64,000 nt of DNA. It comes from an uncultured Eubacteriales bacterium (lineage in GTDB: Bacteria > Bacillota_I > Bacilli_A > RF39 > UBA660). Below are positions 54,401 to 63,591 of the stretch, piece by piece. The notes below the pieces were generated by a model that was given only the letters and a program-made list of their open reading frames with translations, did no database searches and was not told the origin of the DNA. The translations under genes were made by a program, and so were the position numbers. Location of the stretch: NCBI GenBank assembly GCA_905188025.1, contig CAJJKI010000007.1, positions 20,854 through 84,853 on the forward strand. Direction: 5' to 3'. How positions within the stretch are numbered: the first letter of the stretch is position 1; every line of letters begins with the position of its first letter.

Positions 54401-54490
54401 AGCTGTCTTACCAGATCCAGCCCCTGCTGAAACAATAATATTTGTTCCATCCATATCAATTGCTAGTTGTTGTTCCTTAGTGTTAGCCAT
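51449..54490 (-). CDS. addA: AddA helicase-nuclease subunit
   Basis: This is the RecBCD-like AddAB DNA-repair helicase-nuclease, main helicase subunit (1013 residues). Walker A is SAGAGSGKT. DEYQDTSS is the Walker B region, and VKQSIYRFRNA and LLKNFRSR are UvrD-family motifs. MNIHKSKGLEFSL is motif V. The C-terminal RecB-like nuclease has IDLMLEYKDYINIVDYKLK, with catalytic Asp and Lys. The ATG at 54490 follows GGTGATGATA and overlaps the addB stop. Confidence 0.95.
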   Translation of the reverse strand: MANTKEQQLAIDMDGTNIIVSAGAGSGKTAVLTQRVIRKIMDGVDVDRLLVLTFTNEAAREMKSRIRDAIIKNNLDKQLGLLDASYITTFDSFALSLVKKYAYTLNIDKNIGIVDSNIITIYKYKILDEIMDSKYCEEKFDKLIGDFCLKDDESLKKKIIELADKIDLAIDRDKFIDGYSKKYLNDEFINDRVQEYQKIVRNKIQEINDTYQKFMHYIDDTLIDKLDNYFRPLFQGKTYDEYLPFKTMSTIRYTGVNEEGKELRDKLKGLITEVKNLLRFDDIEEIRNGIKETYDYTKVILDIIKELSKRIDEYKDKNGVYEFNDIAHMAIKIVRDNTDIRKEVQEYFNEIMVDEYQDTSSIQEEFVGLISKNNVYMVGDVKQSIYRFRNANPYIFQEKYNRYSQNDSGVKIDLLKNFRSRSETLFNINEIFNLIMDDEIGNAEYLKEHNMVYGNTAYDLEDTKENNYLEIYNYDKETNLDYADYERELFIVSEDINKKIADKYQVFDKKTGKLRDIRYSDICIITDRNKYLDKYKKILEYEGIPSVIYMDQVLTNDKVILILKNLISLVDYVNRGVYDDKFRYMFTSVARSFIFEYTDDEIYQLISKKQIRQDKIIEECKKIDINKPLVEVVNDIIREFKIYDKLTNLYNIQEDLVRISNLIDIASNLSSLNYGIEDFIKYLDEVNEKGLLVKYSVNTGGQDAVKIMNIHKSKGLEFSLCYFTGMANKFTIKELNEKILFNEKLGIILPFVKENELKETILKDIYKDDFYKEEVSEKIRLFYVALTRCREKMIIVGSFDKNSNKYDKLVPTLERIKYRSFLDILNSVTVIDKYMVDKEANYTHMYDEVRTKDLAGFKSDMVIDKLEVNIEYNTIDNLHFSKETNKLIDMEQAKAMRYGTMVHEKLEFADFEVGEDKTIQQLFKYIDKDYEKIYREFEFTDVKEGNLYHGIIDLMLEYKDYINIVDYKLKNVDDEKYNMQLKGYKDYIQKISNKKVNIYLYSIMDEIVKKLED

Positions 54491-56738
54491 TATCATCACC
54501 TACTTCAGTATCTATCGTAATCTCTACCATATCGCTCTTAATAACATTACAAATATCTTTAAACTTACAATATTCGCATCCTTTATTATATCCATCAATC
54601 ACTTTTGGATTAATTGAAAATTCATTATTCTTAATTTTCTCAATAACTTCCATAATTCTATCATGAGCTTCATTCTTTACATTATTCATCTCTTCATTTG
54701 ATAAAACTTTCGTATATCTAGAAAAACTTCCATCTTTCAAAGTTTTCATTCCTTTAATTATTTTAGAATTATCATAATTACTATCTACTACTTTCAATAT
54801 ATCTTTATCACTATTAGAGTATCCTAGTAATCTATAATCCTGATCCTTTATATTAAATCTCTGTAAATAAAATCCTCCATATACTGGATTATGAAAATCA
54901 AGTTTAGTAGCCAAATATAAATATATTGGTAATTGAATATCTAGTCCATACTTTAAATATTTTAAGCTTATCTCATCATGTCCCGTCTTATAATCAACTA
55001 AACTAATATAAGTAGTATCATTATCTACATAATATAATATCTTATCAATAATACCCACAAATTTAATATTATTTCCATAATCTATCTCTATTTTTTTCTC
55101 ATACATAGCCTGATTAAATAAAGAATATTCTTTTTCTAAAATGGTCTCTTCAAGTAATCCCTTTAAAGCTTCACGATATTTTTTCAAGAAAAACTCTTCC
55201 TTTTTACTAAATATCCTATCACCTAAATATTCCATCGCATACTTATCCGTATCCATATCTTGATTACTAAGACATTTCTCCATTACATAATGAACCATAC
55301 TTCCAATTACTGTGCTAAAATTCTCTTCAAAAATATCTAGTTTTAGTATCTCACTAAGATAATATCTAAAAGCACACTTATTATATATTTGCATCTTTGA
55401 ATAAGATAATGTTAACTTATCCATAACTCTATTAATCATTGTATATTTATTCTGATAACTATTATAATTAATCTTAAAATTATTATTAAGAAATGCCAAA
55501 TCATCACTAACATATCCATATCTAATATAATCGTCATATCGACTCATTAATTTAATCTTATTATAAGTATCACTATAACTATAATTGTACCATGTATCAC
55601 CATTAAAAACCGTAAAATAGCTACATAACGTAGAAGGATAATAACTTCTAGTCATATCTTTTTCCTTATATGTAATAACCAAATTCTTAATATCCTTAAT
55701 CTTTTTAACTATCTCTTCTCTAAGTATTGCATTCTTAAGAACAATAGTATCTTTTCCTACTAGGTTACATATATTATCCGTAATATACTCTGTATCTTTA
55801 TAACTATTAGGAATAACTCCATCATTAAATCCTAACATATAAATATATTCATCATCGTGACTTATATAATTAAGATAATCTACTATCTCAATACCATTAT
55901 CATATTTCTTACTTCTAACTTCCGTATTATTTAGCTTATAAAGAATTAAATCCCTACCACCATAAATAAGATATTTGTTAACAATCTTAATAATCTCATG
56001 GCCTATCTCATTATCCAAGTCAGTCTCCCTAGTAGCAGTCTCAAGATCACTATTCATATAATTTTCTATAAATTTCTTAGTCACATCAAAAGAAGATAAC
56101 TTTGCCATATAAGGAATATTAACTTTTAAATTAAATAATGAAAAAATTCTCTCTAAAGTATTATAATAACTCTTATCAACATTCATAAGTTTAATCTTCG
56201 AAGGATCTACTCCATCAGTAATTTTTTCACATATTTGATTAGCTACATATTCACATTCTTCTTCCATTGAATCAAAACTATAAACTGTATGATCATATTC
56301 TCTATATTCTCTTTCTATAACTTGATAATTTAATCCATTTAATATTCTTTCTAAATACTTGTCAACTCTTATATCATATAAAATTATTGGTGTTCTCTTA
56401 ACAAAATCCCTAAAATTATCATTATATTTAAGTAATTTTTCTTCATCTAACTTTTTCTTAATTTCACACAAAAAATCTAACTTACTATTATCATACTTCT
56501 TATCTTCTATATAACATAAATTATCCAAATACATTTTAGCAACTTCATACTTAAATCCATATAATTTAATAAGTTTAATTATAGCGTCTTCTTCATAACT
56601 AAAAGTAATATTATTAATAAATTCTTTTAAAGTCATCATTTTAATTGGTATTAACTTATGTAAATTAAGAATACTTTCCTTTACTGCATTATCACATATA
56701 ATTATTGTCTCTTCTTTAATATCATCTAGAAATTTCAT
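54483..56738 (-). CDS. addB: AddB nuclease subunit, short form
   Basis: This is the AddAB partner, with a C-terminal PD-(D/E)XK nuclease and an iron-sulfur staple. The first cluster Cys is in YNKCAFRYYLSE, and the last three are in GCEYCKFKDIC near the C-terminus. ISLVDYKTG carries the nuclease Asp and Lys. The N-terminal helicase-like region has no recognisable Walker A. At 751 residues it is well below the roughly 1150 of Bacillus AddB. GAGGTAATAAA precedes the ATG. Confidence 0.88.
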   Translation of the reverse strand: MKFLDDIKEETIIICDNAVKESILNLHKLIPIKMMTLKEFINNITFSYEEDAIIKLIKLYGFKYEVAKMYLDNLCYIEDKKYDNSKLDFLCEIKKKLDEEKLLKYNDNFRDFVKRTPIILYDIRVDKYLERILNGLNYQVIEREYREYDHTVYSFDSMEEECEYVANQICEKITDGVDPSKIKLMNVDKSYYNTLERIFSLFNLKVNIPYMAKLSSFDVTKKFIENYMNSDLETATRETDLDNEIGHEIIKIVNKYLIYGGRDLILYKLNNTEVRSKKYDNGIEIVDYLNYISHDDEYIYMLGFNDGVIPNSYKDTEYITDNICNLVGKDTIVLKNAILREEIVKKIKDIKNLVITYKEKDMTRSYYPSTLCSYFTVFNGDTWYNYSYSDTYNKIKLMSRYDDYIRYGYVSDDLAFLNNNFKINYNSYQNKYTMINRVMDKLTLSYSKMQIYNKCAFRYYLSEILKLDIFEENFSTVIGSMVHYVMEKCLSNQDMDTDKYAMEYLGDRIFSKKEEFFLKKYREALKGLLEETILEKEYSLFNQAMYEKKIEIDYGNNIKFVGIIDKILYYVDNDTTYISLVDYKTGHDEISLKYLKYGLDIQLPIYLYLATKLDFHNPVYGGFYLQRFNIKDQDYRLLGYSNSDKDILKVVDSNYDNSKIIKGMKTLKDGSFSRYTKVLSNEEMNNVKNEAHDRIMEVIEKIKNNEFSINPKVIDGYNKGCEYCKFKDICNVIKSDMVEITIDTEVGDDNG

Positions 56739-56764
56739 TTTATTACCTCACTAATCTTAATCTA

Positions 56765-56793
56765 ACTATATCATCATTTATTTTTCTTGTCAA
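56765..56793 (-). promoter_or_regulatory. SigA-type promoter of the addB-addA-HAD operon
   Basis: On the minus strand: TTGACA, a 17-base spacer and TATAGT, about 27 bases before the addB ATG. Confidence 0.85.
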
Positions 56794-56837
56794 TACTTTT
56801 TCGTACATTTGTTTGTATATTTTTCTTTAAAAAAGAA

Positions 56838-57866
56838 TTACTTTTCTTCATGAATTTCATTCTCTTTAACTGTATCTTTTTTATCACTTTGAGTATCATT
56901 ACTCTCTATATTTTTAGTATCATCTTCTACTTTTATATTTGTCTCTTTTTTAGTTTTAGCTTTCTTCTTATTTTTCTTGCTCTTTGCTTTTTCTTCTTTT
57001 AATTGTTTCTTCATAGCAATCTCTTCTTCTATCTTCAACTGAAATTTAATTAATTCTTGCTCTTCTTTTCTAGAAACATTAATAGCAATTCCAAGTACAA
57101 ATACATAAGATAAGAAATATATCCATACCATCATAATAATAATAGCAGACAAGTTTCCATATAAAATATCATATCTAGCAAAATACTCCAAGTAAAATTT
57201 AAATATCAAAGTAGCAAATAACCACATAATAGTAGTAAACATTGCTCCATAAGTAGTCTCTTCACTACGTATATTCTTAGAAGGCGCTATCGTATAAATT
57301 AACTTAATATTAAAATATACTATAAACAAAGTAAGTGGCCATTTAATAACATTAAATACTACTCTAAAACTATCAATATAATTTTCAAATATCTTAGCCT
57401 TACTAATAAGCATCAAAATATTATCACCAAATAACGGAATAACCATCAAGAATACAAACAATATTATAATTATAATTAATAATACAAAAGAACTAAGACG
57501 ATCCTTTATCCAATCACTATTCTTTATCTTATATAAAGCATTAGAAGTCGTAATAACCGCATGTGTACCATTTGAAGCGAGTATAAAAGCCATAATATTA
57601 AATAAACCTACTTTATTATCAAATCCTTTACCAGAAATAACTCCAATAACTATATCACTAGCTTGTTCAGGCATAACATTCTTAACTAAATTAACTAATA
57701 AATCAATCGAAATACCAAACGAATTAGCTAGTAATATAATTACCGTAAGTAGTGGAAAAACAGCTAAAATCAAGTAGAAGGCAATATTACCAGGTAATAT
57801 TGCCATCTCTGGTTTCTTTAATATTTTAAATAACTTCCTAAAATACCCCTTAATTTTCTCCATCAT
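56838..57866 (-). CDS. YihY/virulence factor BrkB family membrane protein
   Basis: This 342-residue protein has about six membrane helices. Family features are GNIAFYLILAVFPLLTVIILLAN near the N-terminus, the GTHAVITTSNALYKI region, and WPLTLFIVYFNIKLIYTIAPS. The C-terminal 70 residues are a highly charged Lys/Glu-rich cytoplasmic tail. The biochemical function of the family is unsettled. GGTGATAAG precedes the ATG. Confidence 0.9.
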   Translation of the reverse strand: MMEKIKGYFRKLFKILKKPEMAILPGNIAFYLILAVFPLLTVIILLANSFGISIDLLVNLVKNVMPEQASDIVIGVISGKGFDNKVGLFNIMAFILASNGTHAVITTSNALYKIKNSDWIKDRLSSFVLLIIIIILFVFLMVIPLFGDNILMLISKAKIFENYIDSFRVVFNVIKWPLTLFIVYFNIKLIYTIAPSKNIRSEETTYGAMFTTIMWLFATLIFKFYLEYFARYDILYGNLSAIIIMMVWIYFLSYVFVLGIAINVSRKEEQELIKFQLKIEEEIAMKKQLKEEKAKSKKNKKKAKTKKETNIKVEDDTKNIESNDTQSDKKDTVKENEIHEEK

Positions 57867-57889
57867 ATCTTATCACCATTAATTATATA

Positions 57890-59932
57890 TTATAGTTTTT
57901 CTTTAGCCTGTCTCATTGATAAAGTAGCCTCGTTAATTGCATCATCAATTGTCTTCACATCATCCATAATCATACTATATCCAAGAGTAGCTCCAAATTC
58001 ATGTGGTAATTCTTTCATCTCTTTATTAATCTTTCTAACATATTCTTGAACTTTCTTTTCATCATATCCAACCATATATATTAAAAATTCATTACCATCA
58101 GTTCTAACTATATCAGTATTATCTATTTGATTATTAATAAGAATACTAGCAGCCTTCTTAATAACTTCATCCCCTTCAGCATGGCCATAATTATCATTAA
58201 TATATTTAATATTATTTAAATCAATTATAACTATACATTGAGGATATATCACATTCTCTTCCCATTTATTAATATTATAGTTAAGATAATTACGATTTTT
58301 AAGAGAAGTCATCACATCAATAAACTTAAGTCTATCATCCTTATTAATATTTTCTTTCTTCTTACCTCTACGAATAATTAAATATAAAGTAACTAACGCT
58401 AGTACTGTAACTCCTACTATAATAACTACATATTTAACCATTACTCCAATCTCATTCTTAGAATTAATTATATAATCTGTATTATAGTTATATCTTATAC
58501 TCTTATAATCAATACTACTAATATAAAAACTAAATAATTTAGCAAAAGTCTCATTCTTATTAACGTCTCTAATCACAAAACTATAATCATAATTAATAGT
58601 ATCTTCATAAATAATCTTATAATTCTTAAATTTCTTATCTTTATAGTATTCATAAGTATCTCTATTCATAATAACTATACTATCATTACCTATACTTCTA
58701 AGTAAATCATCTGTATTATTATATCCTTTAGGACTAACCCCATTAACACTAAGATAATCATATAAATAACTACCACTTACTACAGATATCTCTTTACCCT
58801 TAAGACTTCTAATAGAATTAACTATATAGTCATCCTTACTAATTATTACATATTTTTCTTCAAAAGGACTAATCGTATTAATAACGTCAACATTAACCCC
58901 AGTAGTATTAAAGTCTCCAAATATTAAATCCACTTCTCCCCTAGAAAAAGCCTGCTTAAGTGTATTTATATCACTATAACCAACTAACTTAAAATCAACG
59001 TCAGCCATATCTTCAAATCCGCTCAAATAATTAGCTAAAGTACCAACAAATTCCTTATTAACCATATTTTCATAAGGCATATTAACTACATATCCATATA
59101 CATAATTACTAGCATTATAATTCATTCTCTCAGCATCACTAATTCTAGCATACTTAAAAAATGCTTCTAGAAAATATTTCTTATATTTCTCTTCCTCAAA
59201 ATTCTTCTGATATATCATAAAGTATTTAGTCATAATACTCTTTAAAGTCTTATCATTATTTACTGTCAATACATATCTCTTATATAACTCATTAAAATGA
59301 AATAATATCTCTGTCTCATTTTCAAGTATATCATCCAAGTATAAATTTTGTGGTAATATAACATAATCTATCTCTTTAGTATTAAGTAAATCAAATAATT
59401 CTGTACTATTAGCCCCAGTAGTATATTTAACTCCCTCAGCATCATTTAAATAATATCTAACATTACTAATATCATCATCAAGTACTCCTACTGCCTTATC
59501 ACGTAAATCTTTAATATTATTAATATCTGTACCAGTCTTACCTACAAGAACATAATAATCTCTAAATAGCTCTATATCATTATCACCTAGATTATCACTA
59601 AAATTAACTATCTTAAAAGCTACATTCTTTAAATTAGTTTGTCCACCATTCAAATATGATACTTTATTAAATTCAATTCCATAAGAATTAGTAAACTCTT
59701 CCAAATAAGAGAAGATCATTCCCTCACCATCTTGTCCATATACTGGGACATCATTATATACAGAAACATCTATTACATTACTCTTATGACTATTTATCCA
59801 ATTCTTCTCAAGTAAAGAAAAACTAGAAGAATCTTTTGTATAATTAAGAATAAATACTATTAAACATACAACTAACAATACACCAATTATTGATAAAATA
59901 ACTATCTTATTCGTCTTTTTATTTTTCTTCAT
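57890..59932 (-). CDS. Sensor with two solute-binding-like domains and a degenerate GGDEF domain
   Basis: An N-terminal membrane helix (about residues 10-30) is followed by two extracytoplasmic SBP_bac_3-like domains (about 50-255 and 275-500), a second helix (about 508-530) and a C-terminal GGDEF domain (about 545-680). That domain keeps FIDVMTSLKNRNYLN and IVIIDLNNIKYINDNYGHAEGD, but the active-site loop reads RTDGNEF where GGDEF is expected. Diguanylate cyclase activity is therefore doubtful, and it may act as a receptor. TAGGAGAA precedes the ATG. Confidence 0.88.
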   Translation of the reverse strand: MKKNKKTNKIVILSIIGVLLVVCLIVFILNYTKDSSSFSLLEKNWINSHKSNVIDVSVYNDVPVYGQDGEGMIFSYLEEFTNSYGIEFNKVSYLNGGQTNLKNVAFKIVNFSDNLGDNDIELFRDYYVLVGKTGTDINNIKDLRDKAVGVLDDDISNVRYYLNDAEGVKYTTGANSTELFDLLNTKEIDYVILPQNLYLDDILENETEILFHFNELYKRYVLTVNNDKTLKSIMTKYFMIYQKNFEEEKYKKYFLEAFFKYARISDAERMNYNASNYVYGYVVNMPYENMVNKEFVGTLANYLSGFEDMADVDFKLVGYSDINTLKQAFSRGEVDLIFGDFNTTGVNVDVINTISPFEEKYVIISKDDYIVNSIRSLKGKEISVVSGSYLYDYLSVNGVSPKGYNNTDDLLRSIGNDSIVIMNRDTYEYYKDKKFKNYKIIYEDTINYDYSFVIRDVNKNETFAKLFSFYISSIDYKSIRYNYNTDYIINSKNEIGVMVKYVVIIVGVTVLALVTLYLIIRRGKKKENINKDDRLKFIDVMTSLKNRNYLNYNINKWEENVIYPQCIVIIDLNNIKYINDNYGHAEGDEVIKKAASILINNQIDNTDIVRTDGNEFLIYMVGYDEKKVQEYVRKINKEMKELPHEFGATLGYSMIMDDVKTIDDAINEATLSMRQAKEKL

Positions 59933-59941
59933 AACATTCTC

Positions 59942-60403
59942 CTAATTTTTTGTCCAACTAATATAATCATTATCTGGATGCTTTGTACCAGCTATCACAA
60001 AAGAAGTATCTTCTTCTCCCTCAGAAATTTCTTTTTGTTGCCTTAAAAAGTATTCAAAATCATAACAATCTATAACTTTCTCATCATAATAAGAATAAGT
60101 CTTATTAGCTATTTCTTTAGCTTTATCCTTACTAACATTATCTTCAAAAGTAATAGTCATATATATAATTTTCCCTTGAGTTCTAACTGTAATATCTCTT
60201 ACTTCATCTAATGCTTTTGTTTCACTAATAAGTTTATCGGTTTCACTCTTATCTATTTTTACTATTCCATTAAGTCTATCTCCATATTCAGTTTTACCTG
60301 ATGAAAATATCATTCTTGCAAATATTGCAAACATAACTATCAGTAAGATTAATGCTAAACCTCCAACTATTGCTAACCCCTTATGTCTCTTTATTAATTC
60401 CAT
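59942..60403 (-). CDS. Hypothetical membrane-anchored protein
   Basis: The family is unknown. A basic N-terminus and one membrane helix (about residues 11-31) precede an extracytoplasmic alpha/beta domain of about 120 residues. Its first strand region is RDITVRTQGKIIYMTITFED. It precedes the GGDEF sensor gene by 9 bases and is probably cotranscribed. The ATG at 60403 has better spacing from GGAGG than the ATG at 60409. Confidence 0.72.
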   Translation of the reverse strand: MELIKRHKGLAIVGGLALILLIVMFAIFARMIFSSGKTEYGDRLNGIVKIDKSETDKLISETKALDEVRDITVRTQGKIIYMTITFEDNVSKDKAKEIANKTYSYYDEKVIDCYDFEYFLRQQKEISEGEEDTSFVIAGTKHPDNDYISWTKN

Positions 60404-60409
60404 TTTCAT

Positions 60410-60769
60410 TCCTCCATAATATATATAATTAAATTATACAATAAATAAAACTATTTTTCAATTACTAATATATAATATGTTAACTTTTTAATAATATTTT
60501 TTCTTATGTCCTATTATTCTTTAGTAGAAATATTCAAAAAAATGAAGATTTTAAATTATTATTTATAATAATCATGTTCTTATCTAGTTTTAAAATATTT
60601 CATAAATTGATATTTTATTTTATTAGTTATTATATTTAATACCTCTTTTTTAAAAATAATATTAACAATGTTTTAAATAAGAATATTTAATATTTTTTAC
60701 TTTATAATAACATTTGAAAAAAAGATAACAAATTGTCATCCTTTCTTCACACTAGAAATCATAGAGCCA
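60410..60769. other. Gene-free AT-rich region
   Basis: About 360 bases with no supported gene. It should hold the promoter of the two-gene unit to its left and, at its right end (60717-60742), a weak terminator-like hairpin for the esterase gene. Confidence 0.5.
60717..60742 (-). terminator. Possible terminator of the surface esterase gene
   Basis: On the minus strand a short stem (GATGA/TTATC with a wobble) precedes a T run, 28 bases after the stop codon. Confidence 0.4.
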
Positions 60770-62569
60770 TTATTTGCTTTGAGAAATCATCCATTCAAAA
60801 ACATCTGCTTTTCCATCTCCATTATTATCCATTGAAAATACTTTTCCTCTCATATTCGGATGACATACTCCCTTCATATCTGTAAAATCATTCAATCTTC
60901 CTAATTCTTTAAAAAGATTGGTCATTTCCCCTACCGGATTCCATTCTGTCCATCCTAGGCATTTATTACCAGCATCATCATACCGTCCTTTTCTCTCACC
61001 ATATCCCTTAGTAGGTATAGTTTTAAAAAGATCTAAATTATTTTTAATGGTATTATTTTTAATATTTATTCCTGAACTAACCGGTACCATTGCAGCAAAA
61101 TAATCTCTATATTCAGCCACAACATAATACATATAAGTTCCACTAGAACTAAATCCTGTAATTGATATTCTTTTCCTATCTATCTTATATTTATTAATAA
61201 TGTCATCTAATTCAAGCATACTATTCTTAACCATTTTCTTTTCATAAGAACCACTATTATATGAATAAGCCAAAGGTATATATACAAAAGCCGGTAAACT
61301 GCTAAGTTTTAAATTATCAAATATTTTTTTTGTTGAACCATAATCCCCATATGCCGCAGGATATACATAAATAAGTGGCATATTTTCTGTCGCCTTTTCT
61401 GGTATATATAAATAATATTTTACTTTCCCTGAATATTCATTAAAAGAACTATTTATATTTAAACTTTTTTCAGATATATTAACATTTCCTTTACTTAAAC
61501 TACAAGATATCTCACTACTATTTCCCACGCGATCATAAACTATAACCTTAACCATGTTATATTCTTTATTAATAGTAATACTGTTACTATTATAATTAAC
61601 ACCATCAACTACATATTTACTAATACCCGATTTATCATTAACATTAACATTAACATAACTTTTACCATTTTCATATGTCCCTGAGCAAGATCCTGTCGGT
61701 CCTTCCCTATCAATGGTATTAACTGTTATTGAAGCTTCAGTCCCCTTACCTGTCTTATTATAACTAATAAACTTGTATTCTCCGTTATTATTAACTCTAT
61801 AAGTATAAGATTTATCTTTAATTTTAGTTCCATCCGGTAAAAGAAGATAATCAAAATAATTATCCATAATATAAATATTTATTCCTACATCTTTATTTGT
61901 ATATCCCTCATTATCTAAAGATAAAGAAATATTACCGTCTACAACTATAACCGTTCTCTTAGCAGTAGTTGTAACTCCTGTAGAATTAGTAACCGAATAA
62001 ACAATCTGATACGTTCCTTTTTTATTAGTATCTATCTTATTATAAACTACTACTTTATTCGTCAGATCACTATCGATAGAGTCTATTACTAAGTATCCTG
62101 GCTCAATATATTCTTCCCCAATATTTAAATAGATTGTATTATCACCCTTTAAATATATATACGTAGCCCCAATCGGTTTATCTACTACAGTCACATATCT
62201 TTTTAAAGACTTATCATTCAAAGTATATATTATTAAATAATCTCCTATAGCATTAGTATTAACATTATTATCCACTAGTACCATATTTGTAAAGTCATTC
62301 CCCTTATTATCATAAGCACTATATCCTGGTTCAATATATTCATTCCCTTTATATACAGTAACAAATTCTTCCCCATTTAGTTCTAAAAAATAATTAACAC
62401 TTTCTTTTTTATTAAACATTACAAAGAAAACAATTCCAAATATTAAAAGTAATACTCCAACAACTAATAAAAGCAAATTTTTCCCACTAATATTTGGTAA
62501 TTTCAAATTAAATTTCTTCTTTTCAAATTCCGAATCTATATCTGTATCTATTTTGTTATTAAAATACAT
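60770..62569 (-). CDS. Membrane-anchored esterase-like protein with DUF5011-type Ig domains
   Basis: An N-terminal membrane helix (about residues 31-50) is followed by two Ig-like DUF5011-type domains (about 52-210) sharing YIEPGY and NxxGxYxIxY motifs. A further beta region follows (about 215-365). The C-terminal alpha/beta-hydrolase domain (about 375-590) has the nucleophile elbow ITGFSSSGTYMYYV. The last residues include DNNGDGKADVFEW, an EF-hand/dockerin-like calcium loop. It is probably a surface esterase acting on external glycans or esters; the substrate is unknown. Confidence 0.82.
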   Translation of the reverse strand: MYFNNKIDTDIDSEFEKKKFNLKLPNISGKNLLLLVVGVLLLIFGIVFFVMFNKKESVNYFLELNGEEFVTVYKGNEYIEPGYSAYDNKGNDFTNMVLVDNNVNTNAIGDYLIIYTLNDKSLKRYVTVVDKPIGATYIYLKGDNTIYLNIGEEYIEPGYLVIDSIDSDLTNKVVVYNKIDTNKKGTYQIVYSVTNSTGVTTTAKRTVIVVDGNISLSLDNEGYTNKDVGINIYIMDNYFDYLLLPDGTKIKDKSYTYRVNNNGEYKFISYNKTGKGTEASITVNTIDREGPTGSCSGTYENGKSYVNVNVNDKSGISKYVVDGVNYNSNSITINKEYNMVKVIVYDRVGNSSEISCSLSKGNVNISEKSLNINSSFNEYSGKVKYYLYIPEKATENMPLIYVYPAAYGDYGSTKKIFDNLKLSSLPAFVYIPLAYSYNSGSYEKKMVKNSMLELDDIINKYKIDRKRISITGFSSSGTYMYYVVAEYRDYFAAMVPVSSGINIKNNTIKNNLDLFKTIPTKGYGERKGRYDDAGNKCLGWTEWNPVGEMTNLFKELGRLNDFTDMKGVCHPNMRGKVFSMDNNGDGKADVFEWMISQSK

Positions 62570-62700
62570 ATTATCAACCCCTAGGTATATACTATTCTTA
62601 TTTATTCCTCTACATATAGCATATAATTGTTATCTCTCATCTTTATAAACAACAAAAAAGAAAATATGTTATATCTTTTTAATCTACTATATTTAGTATA

Positions 62701-63591
62701 TCATATTTTCTCATATTTTGCTACTAAAATTATATTCGTTTCAATGATCATTTCTGGATTAAATATCTCTCCCTCATACATCCAACATAAAAACTTATAT
62801 CCTTCTTTTACTGGTATCTCTAAAGTAGTAATTTTAGTACCCATTTCAATCATCTGGCTTTTTATTTCTTGCCCTCCATCACTATCAAAAGATACTCTCA
62901 CATATTGTATAGCTTCCCATTTTGCAGTCAAAGTAATATCTTCCAATACTTTCATAGAAAAATCATACTTTTCATTGCCTATATACCATCCTAAAAACTT
63001 ATATCCCATTCGTGTTGGTTCAGTAGGTATTGATAAAGCATGTCCTTTCTCCATAGTAACTTCCCTAGTACCATCTCCACCATCTAGATCAAAAGTAACT
63101 TTTACATAGCTAATCTTTTTCCACTTAGCCACTAGTTCTATATTTTCATTAGGTTCACTATCAAAATTAAACACCTTATCATTATAATACCATCCTAAAA
63201 ACTTATATCCTGATTTAATAGGATCATTAGGTTTATCAATCTTCTCTCCTATCTTAACAGTCTTAGTTTTCTTATATTCTTCAAAATTAAAAGTAACTAT
63301 ATAACTGTCTCTCCCTTCAGGTACTTCCGTATATTTAGCTGTAAGTGTTAAATCATCATAAATAGGTGTAGTAGTATCATAGTATACCCCATCTTTTAAC
63401 CATCCTACAAAAATATATCCATCTTTTATTGGATCATCTACATTCTCAATATTATCTCCCTCATTAACCAAAACTGAAGAAAGTATTTCACCATTATCAT
63501 TTACTATTTTTATCGTATATTTCTTACTTTCACAACCACTAAGAATCAAAATAAGAAATATCATAAATCCCCATTTTATTCTTTTATTCAT
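62701..63591 (-). CDS. Lipoprotein with four InlB-type beta-grasp repeats
   Basis: The signal peptide ends in a lipobox (ILSGC). Four Listeria-Bacteroides (InlB_B) repeats follow, each built on a PxxxGYxFxGW core and ending in a hydrophobic xAK[YW] strand; the fourth has FLCW in place of FxGW. Such repeats occur in surface adhesins. The start overlaps the dnaE stop (ATGAATAA), an unusual link between an adhesin-like lipoprotein and a replication gene. Confidence 0.88.
   Translation of the reverse strand: MNKRIKWGFMIFLILILSGCESKKYTIKIVNDNGEILSSVLVNEGDNIENVDDPIKDGYIFVGWLKDGVYYDTTTPIYDDLTLTAKYTEVPEGRDSYIVTFNFEEYKKTKTVKIGEKIDKPNDPIKSGYKFLGWYYNDKVFNFDSEPNENIELVAKWKKISYVKVTFDLDGGDGTREVTMEKGHALSIPTEPTRMGYKFLGWYIGNEKYDFSMKVLEDITLTAKWEAIQYVRVSFDSDGGQEIKSQMIEMGTKITTLEIPVKEGYKFLCWMYEGEIFNPEMIIETNIILVAKYEKI

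Noticed and set aside
56787..57002. Plus-strand open frame rich in Phe and Ile
   Set aside because: It is antisense to the Lys/Glu-rich tail of the YihY/BrkB gene and has no ribosome binding site.
62627..63109. Plus-strand open frame of 160 codons
   Set aside because: It lies antisense to the InlB-repeat lipoprotein, whose lipobox and four repeats make the minus strand the coding one.
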